Shown: positions 60,275-64,000 of the stretch, piece after piece | Layout of the letters: each line of letters opens with the position of its first letter | Numbering within the stretch: position 1 is the stretch's first letter | NCBI RefSeq assembly: GCF_003947415.1 | Contig: NZ_QHKL01000005.1 | Location: 1 to 64,000 of the forward strand | Length of the DNA: 64,000 bases | Source of the DNA: Amycolatopsis sp. WAC 01376 | Lineage (GTDB): Bacteria; Actinomycetota; Actinomycetes; Mycobacteriales; Pseudonocardiaceae | Reading direction: 5' to 3' | Translations under genes and position numbers: made by a program | The notes under the pieces: generated by a model | Told to the model about the DNA's origin: nothing | The model's input: only the letters and a program-made list of their open reading frames with translations | Databases searched by the model: none

Positions 60275-61240
60275 ATGACGAAAGTGGCCCCGCTCCGGAT
60301 CCTTCTGTGGCACGTCCACGGTTCCTGGACCGAATCGTTCGTGCGCGGTGGCCATCGCTGCTACCTCCCGCTGCTCGCCGAAGGCGGGCCGTGGGGACGG
60401 GGGCTCAGCGGACGTGAGTGGCCCTCCGCCGAAGAAGTACCGGTCGAAGAACTGAAGGATCTCGACATCGACGTCGTCATCCTCCAGCGGCCGGAAGAGG
60501 TCCACCTGGCCGCGCGATGGCTGCACCGCCGCCCCGGCAAGGAAGTACCCGCCGTCTATGTCGAACACAACACGCCCCGGGAGCACGCGGCCACCACCCG
60601 GCATCCGCTGGCCGACCGTGCCGACATCCGGCTGGTCCACGTGACCCACTTCAACGACCTGATGTGGGATTCCGGTCTCGCCCCCACGGTGGTCGTCCCG
60701 CACGGGATCCCCGATCCGGGTGAGCGCTACACCGGGGAACTGCCGCACGGCGTGGCCCTGATCAACGAACCGGCGCGGCGAGGGCGGATCACCGGGAGCG
60801 ACCTCCTGCCCGCCTTCGCGGACATCGCGCCGGTCGACCTGTACGGGATCGGCAGCGAGGACCTCGACGGCCGTCATCCCGCGCTGCGTCCCGGCGGCGA
60901 CCTGCGCAGCCGGGAACTGCACGCCGAAGCCGCCCGGCGCCGCGTCTACCTGCACACCGCACGGTGGACGTCGCTGGGCCTGTCGCTCCTCGAGGCGATG
61001 CACCTCGGCATGCCGGTCGTCGCGCTGGCGACGACCGAAGCGGTCCTCGCGGTCCCCTCCGATGCCGGCGCCGTCTCGACGGACGTCGACGCGCTCGCGA
61101 AGGCTTATCGCGAGCTGATCCATGAACCCGATTTCGCCGTGCTGGCGGGAAAATCCGCACGCGAGTACGCCTTGAGCCACTACGGGCTCGATGCGTTCCT
61201 CGAGCGCTGGGACACCCTGCTGGCAGAGGTGATCGCTTGA
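60275..61240 (+). CDS. Glycosyltransferase, GT-B type
   Basis: The product is 321 residues. It has RILLWHVHGSWTESFVRGGHRCYLPLLA at the N-terminus, the middle VYVEHNTPREHAATTRHPLADR, and a C-terminal SLGLSLLEAMHLGMPVVALATTEAVL. The usual E-x7-E pair is only half conserved: Leu-Glu is kept but the first Glu is a Ser. It probably uses a nucleotide-sugar. The next GT follows after 29 bases, so the two form a transcript. Confidence 0.87.
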   Translation: MTKVAPLRILLWHVHGSWTESFVRGGHRCYLPLLAEGGPWGRGLSGREWPSAEEVPVEELKDLDIDVVILQRPEEVHLAARWLHRRPGKEVPAVYVEHNTPREHAATTRHPLADRADIRLVHVTHFNDLMWDSGLAPTVVVPHGIPDPGERYTGELPHGVALINEPARRGRITGSDLLPAFADIAPVDLYGIGSEDLDGRHPALRPGGDLRSRELHAEAARRRVYLHTARWTSLGLSLLEAMHLGMPVVALATTEAVLAVPSDAGAVSTDVDALAKAYRELIHEPDFAVLAGKSAREYALSHYGLDAFLERWDTLLAEVIA

Positions 61241-61269
61241 CTTCGCCGACCGCGGCGGGAAGGAGTCCG

Positions 61270-62490
61270 ATGAGGATCGCGATGGTTTCCGAGCACGCCA
61301 GCCCTCTCGCCGCCCTCGGCGGAGCCGACGCGGGCGGGCAGAACGTTCACGTGGCCGAGCTTTCCGCCGCGTTGAGCAGGCAGGGACACGACGTCACCGT
61401 CTACACGCGCCGTGAGAACCGGCGCGTCCCGGCGACGGTCGAAACGCCTGACGGCTACCGCGTCGTCCACGTCACGGCCGGGCCGGCGAGGAAACTGCCG
61501 AAGGACGAACTGCTGCCGCATATGGGAGAGTTCGGCCGCGTGCTGCGTTCCCGCTGGACCAAGGACCGGCCGGACGTCGTCCACGCGCATTTCTGGATGT
61601 CCGGCCTGGCTTCGGTTCTCGCGGCGAAGGATCTCGGCATCCCGGTCACCCAGACCTTTCACGCGCTGGGCGTGGTGAAACGGCGCTATCAGGGCAAAAA
61701 CGACACAAGCCCGGCCGAGCGGACGCGGCTCGAACGGATGATCGCCAAACAGGCCGACCGGGTGATCGCGACCTGCTCGGACGAGGTCTTCGAACTCGTG
61801 CGGATGGGCCTGCCGCGTTCACGCGCCTCCGTGGTCCCTTGTGGAGTGGACCTGACCAAGTTCACCCCGGACGGTGAACGGGCTCCCCGCACGGCGGCAC
61901 GCCGGATCGTCAGTGTCGGCAGGCTGGTGCCGCGTAAGGGTTTCGACCTCGCCATCGCCGCGCTCGCCTCGCTACCGGACACGGAACTGGTCATCGCGGG
62001 CGGTCCTGATTCGGGTCCGCTCACCGAGGCTCCGGAGGTGCGGCGGCTGCTCGCGATCGCCGACCGGCTGGGCGTCACCGACCGCGTGCGCCTGCCGGGA
62101 CTGGTGTCGCGCGAAAAGATGCCCGCGCTGCTGCGCTCCGCCGACGCGGTGGTCTGCACGCCCTGGTACGAACCGTTCGGCATCGTGCCGCTGGAGGCGA
62201 TGGCCTGCGGAGTCCCGGTCGTGGCGACTGCGGTCGGCGGGCTGACCGACACCGTCGTCGACGGCGTCACGGGAATGCTCGTCCCGCCGCGCAATCCGAA
62301 GGAACTGGCGGGAGCGCTGCGGCGGCTCCTCAGTGATATTTCGGCGTGCGAGTCGTTCGGGATCGCCGGGGCCGACAGGGTGCGGGCGCGGTACTCGTGG
62401 GACCGGGTGGCGGCGGACACCTTGCGCGCCTATGGCCGCGTTCTGAGCGATGAGGACACCGAAGTGGCGGCGGCCGCCTCCCCTTCCTGA
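61270..62490 (+). CDS. GT4-family glycosyltransferase
   Basis: The product is 406 residues from the ATG at 61270, chosen because GGAAGGAG stands six bases upstream; the TTG at 61237 is an unlikely extension. It has RIAMVSEHASPLAALGGADAGGQNVHVAELSAAL (donor-side Gly loop), GVDLTKFTPDG, RIVSVGRLVPRKGFDLAIAAL, and E-x7-E in EPFGIVPLEAMACG. The sequence resembles MshA-like and sucrose-type GT4 enzymes; MshA itself starts mycothiol synthesis. I cannot confirm the acceptor. Confidence 0.9.
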   Translation: MRIAMVSEHASPLAALGGADAGGQNVHVAELSAALSRQGHDVTVYTRRENRRVPATVETPDGYRVVHVTAGPARKLPKDELLPHMGEFGRVLRSRWTKDRPDVVHAHFWMSGLASVLAAKDLGIPVTQTFHALGVVKRRYQGKNDTSPAERTRLERMIAKQADRVIATCSDEVFELVRMGLPRSRASVVPCGVDLTKFTPDGERAPRTAARRIVSVGRLVPRKGFDLAIAALASLPDTELVIAGGPDSGPLTEAPEVRRLLAIADRLGVTDRVRLPGLVSREKMPALLRSADAVVCTPWYEPFGIVPLEAMACGVPVVATAVGGLTDTVVDGVTGMLVPPRNPKELAGALRRLLSDISACESFGIAGADRVRARYSWDRVAADTLRAYGRVLSDEDTEVAAAASPS

Positions 62491-62586
62491 GACCTCCCGC
62501 ATGTACGTCCGTGAAGGCCGAAGTTCACGTCGTGAGTTCCGCGTGCCGACTTGATGCCGGATTTAAGTCCACGTGACCGATTCTGC

Positions 62587-62781
62587 GCGTGATGCGCCTT
62601 ACCGAAGTACATGAAGGCCCCCTTCCTTGCGTCTAGCGCAAGGAAGGGGGCCTTCATGTACTCCACGCCCAGCCGCCGAAGTCACAACTGTCACACTGTC
62701 ACCAGCGATCACATCCGACGGTAGCGAAAGCCTCCTTCACTACCCTCAGAGTAGGAAAGGAGGCCCTCACTACCAGGAGAC
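62587..62781. repeat. Element E: core hairpins of the repeat family, termini missing
   Basis: A 26-bp perfect hairpin (arms 62606-62631 and 62637-62662, loop TCTAG) is followed by the CTCC hairpin module (62720-62774), in the same order as element B and inverted to D. The TATTGAGG termini are not seen, so the copy is truncated. It occupies the convergent gap 62491-62812 between two glycosyltransferase genes, where it can serve as a bidirectional terminator. Confidence 0.8.
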
Positions 62782-62812
62782 CCGGGCCGCCGAACACCGC
62801 CAAGACCGGGGC

Positions 62813-63706
62813 TCACCCGACGTAGCGCCGCGCGACCGAGTTCCGCTGCGACTCCTCCAGCAGCACCAGCCCGCGTTCGACGGCCGCCGGGACCACCGCG
62901 CGTTCCCGCAGCACCCACGGGATCCCCCGCACCGCTTCGGCCACCGCCGCGAACGTCGCCCGGTCGAAGGGCGCCGAGCGCAGTACCGCGATCATCCGGC
63001 GCAGGACGCTGCCGAGCGGACGTCGCAACCACAACGTCCACAGGGTGTTCCGGATGCCGAGCTGGCGGCGTCGCCGCGGGTCCCGGACGGTCGAAGGGGC
63101 ATGGTGGATCACCATCTCCTCGTCCCAGCACATCCACCAGCCCTTGGCCGCGAGGTCGAGGGCGAACAGCTCCTCCTCTCCCCCGAGCCACATCCGCTCG
63201 GAGAAGCCGCCGACGTCGTGGAAAGCGCGGACCCGGACGGCCGACAGGCCCGCCATCACGCCCAGCAGCGCCGGGCCGGGGAGCCAGTCCGGGCCGGGGA
63301 CCGGGGAGTACCGCAGTTCCGGGGTGATCGGGTCCTCGGTCAACGACGGCTCCACCAGGCACCGTCCGGTCACCACACCCAGCCCGGGATACGTGTCGAG
63401 CCGGTCGGCGGCGCGGCGCAGGGAGCCCGGCTGCCAGCGGGTGTCGTCGTCGCAGAAAGCGACATAAGGCGTACTCACCTCGCGGACGGCCAGATTGCGC
63501 GCGACGGCGCCCAGGTTCCGCGGCGACCGGATCAGCCGGATCGCGGGGAACCGCTCCTCGACGGCGTCCGCGGTGCCGTCGGTGGAAGCGTTGTCCACCA
63601 CCACGATCGGGGCCGCGTCGGGCAGCGCCGTCATCGAGGCGAGCGTCTCCAGCAGCTGCGCGCGCCGGTTGTGCGTGATCACCACGACCGTGATCCGGTC
63701 TTCCAC
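62813..63706 (-). CDS. GT2-family glycosyltransferase
   Basis: The product is 297 residues from the GTG at 63706 (GGGAGG upstream). The GT-A fold is shown by ITVVVITHNRRAQLLETLASM, VVDNASTDGTADAV, and the metal-binding FCDDDTRW (DxD type). GVMAGLSAVRVRAFHDVGGFSERMWLGGEE and WDEEMVIHHAPS follow. It transfers a sugar from a nucleotide donor, probably in polysaccharide or glycoconjugate synthesis. Its start is one base past the stop of the next gene, so they are coupled. Confidence 0.9.
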   Translation of the reverse strand: MEDRITVVVITHNRRAQLLETLASMTALPDAAPIVVVDNASTDGTADAVEERFPAIRLIRSPRNLGAVARNLAVREVSTPYVAFCDDDTRWQPGSLRRAADRLDTYPGLGVVTGRCLVEPSLTEDPITPELRYSPVPGPDWLPGPALLGVMAGLSAVRVRAFHDVGGFSERMWLGGEEELFALDLAAKGWWMCWDEEMVIHHAPSTVRDPRRRRQLGIRNTLWTLWLRRPLGSVLRRMIAVLRSAPFDRATFAAVAEAVRGIPWVLRERAVVPAAVERGLVLLEESQRNSVARRYVG

Positions 63707-63707
63707 T

Positions 63708-64000
63708 TCAGCCTCCCTGTGCGTGTTCCAGAACCCGGATCCGGCGCTCCACCGAGGCGGGCAGCCGTTGTCTGTCGGCGAGCGCCCGCGGCAACCGCCG
63801 GAGCACGCCGGCGAGCGCGCCGAGCACGCGCGGCTCCCGCGGGACCCTTGCCACCGCACGGAATCCTTCGGCGAGACATCGGCGCAGCGGCCGCCTCATC
63901 ACCGTGATCAGCATCCGGTTGCGGAGTTCGGCACGTTCACGCCAGGACGAAGACGGCCGCACCGGCGACGGATGATGGTGCGCCCGCACCGCCTCCGCGT
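63708..64000 (-). CDS. GT2-like glycosyltransferase, C-terminal part (cut by right edge)
   Basis: Only the last 97 or so residues are in the window; the 5' end lies beyond 64000. The visible HHHPSPVRPSSSWRERAELRNRMLITVMRRPL matches the C-terminal tail of GT2 enzymes like its neighbour, including the HxSPVR-type motif. The two adjacent genes may be duplicates or a cassette for one glycan. Confidence 0.75.
   Translation of the reverse strand, partial: AEAVRAHHHPSPVRPSSSWRERAELRNRMLITVMRRPLRRCLAEGFRAVARVPREPRVLGALAGVLRRLPRALADRQRLPASVERRIRVLEHAQGG

Overview
The window is high-GC actinobacterial DNA with many GTG and TTG starts, tight ATGA-type overlaps, SigD/ShbA-like and PucR-like regulators, a 13E12-type HNH gene behind a LexA box, and many glycosyltransferases. 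Pseudonocardiales, probably Amycolatopsis, is my inference from gene style; no rRNA or marker gene confirms it. I see no tRNA, rRNA, CRISPR array, prophage or transposase gene.

Layout. 0-5.6 kb: a TetR regulator divergent from a gene off the left edge, a 13E12 HNH protein with a LexA box, a lipoprotein hydrolase and a NarL-type two-component pair. 3.8-10.6 kb: this pair lies 18 bp behind a three-gene operon of a helical protein ending in a GRD motif, an Ig-like lipoprotein, and a 1201-residue nSTAND1 NTPase-TM-WD40 protein that starts with the same motif. This is a candidate amyloid-type NLR signalling unit. 10.9-13.7 kb: a secreted sugar dehydrogenase and a GNAT. 14.4-19.4 kb: a cyclase-like/NB-ARC/TPR protein faces a Crp-like / MazG-like / glycosyltransferase operon, a candidate cyclic-nucleotide response module. 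19.5-28.2 kb: ordinary accessory metabolism (VOC proteins, aldo/keto reductase, isochorismatase fold, GH5, PadR, AlkD-like).

28.3-38.9 kb looks like a defence or signalling island. It encodes TIR, KGGVGR ATPase-TIR, a winged-helix-like protein, a dual AAA-HerA ATPase and a giant TIR-like protein with a broken P-loop, with a divergent SEFIR-NPCBM gene. 38.9-45.7 kb: SigD-like sigma factor, membrane proteins, two strongly primed small ORFs and an XRE-NB-ARC-TPR protein. 45.3-50.5 kb: STAS proteins, a PucR-type regulator, a universal stress protein and a GCS2 ligase. 50.6-59.5 kb: two hydrolases, an ATP-grasp ligase, a Rieske-FAD oxidoreductase, a second GCS2 ligase, a haem-oxygenase-like diiron protein, a CDGSH protein and a HemK2-like methyltransferase. 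59.6-64 kb: small proteins and four glycosyltransferases, the last cut by the window edge.

Five intergenic regions (13.77-14.38, 21.64-22.41, 40.18-40.29, 40.90-41.19, 62.59-62.78 kb) are copies or fragments of one modular palindromic element. Its termini read TATTGAGGGGTAAGGCAAA, and it carries a near-perfect 26-28 bp hairpin and a second imperfect hairpin module. It behaves like a non-autonomous (MITE/REP-like) repeat family, and one copy supplies the stop codon of a neighbouring gene.

A common thread is signal-transducing P-loop ATPases: four large STAND/AAA-type proteins in 64 kb, each beside plausible effectors or second-messenger readers. Functions below come from motifs read by eye; no database search was possible.
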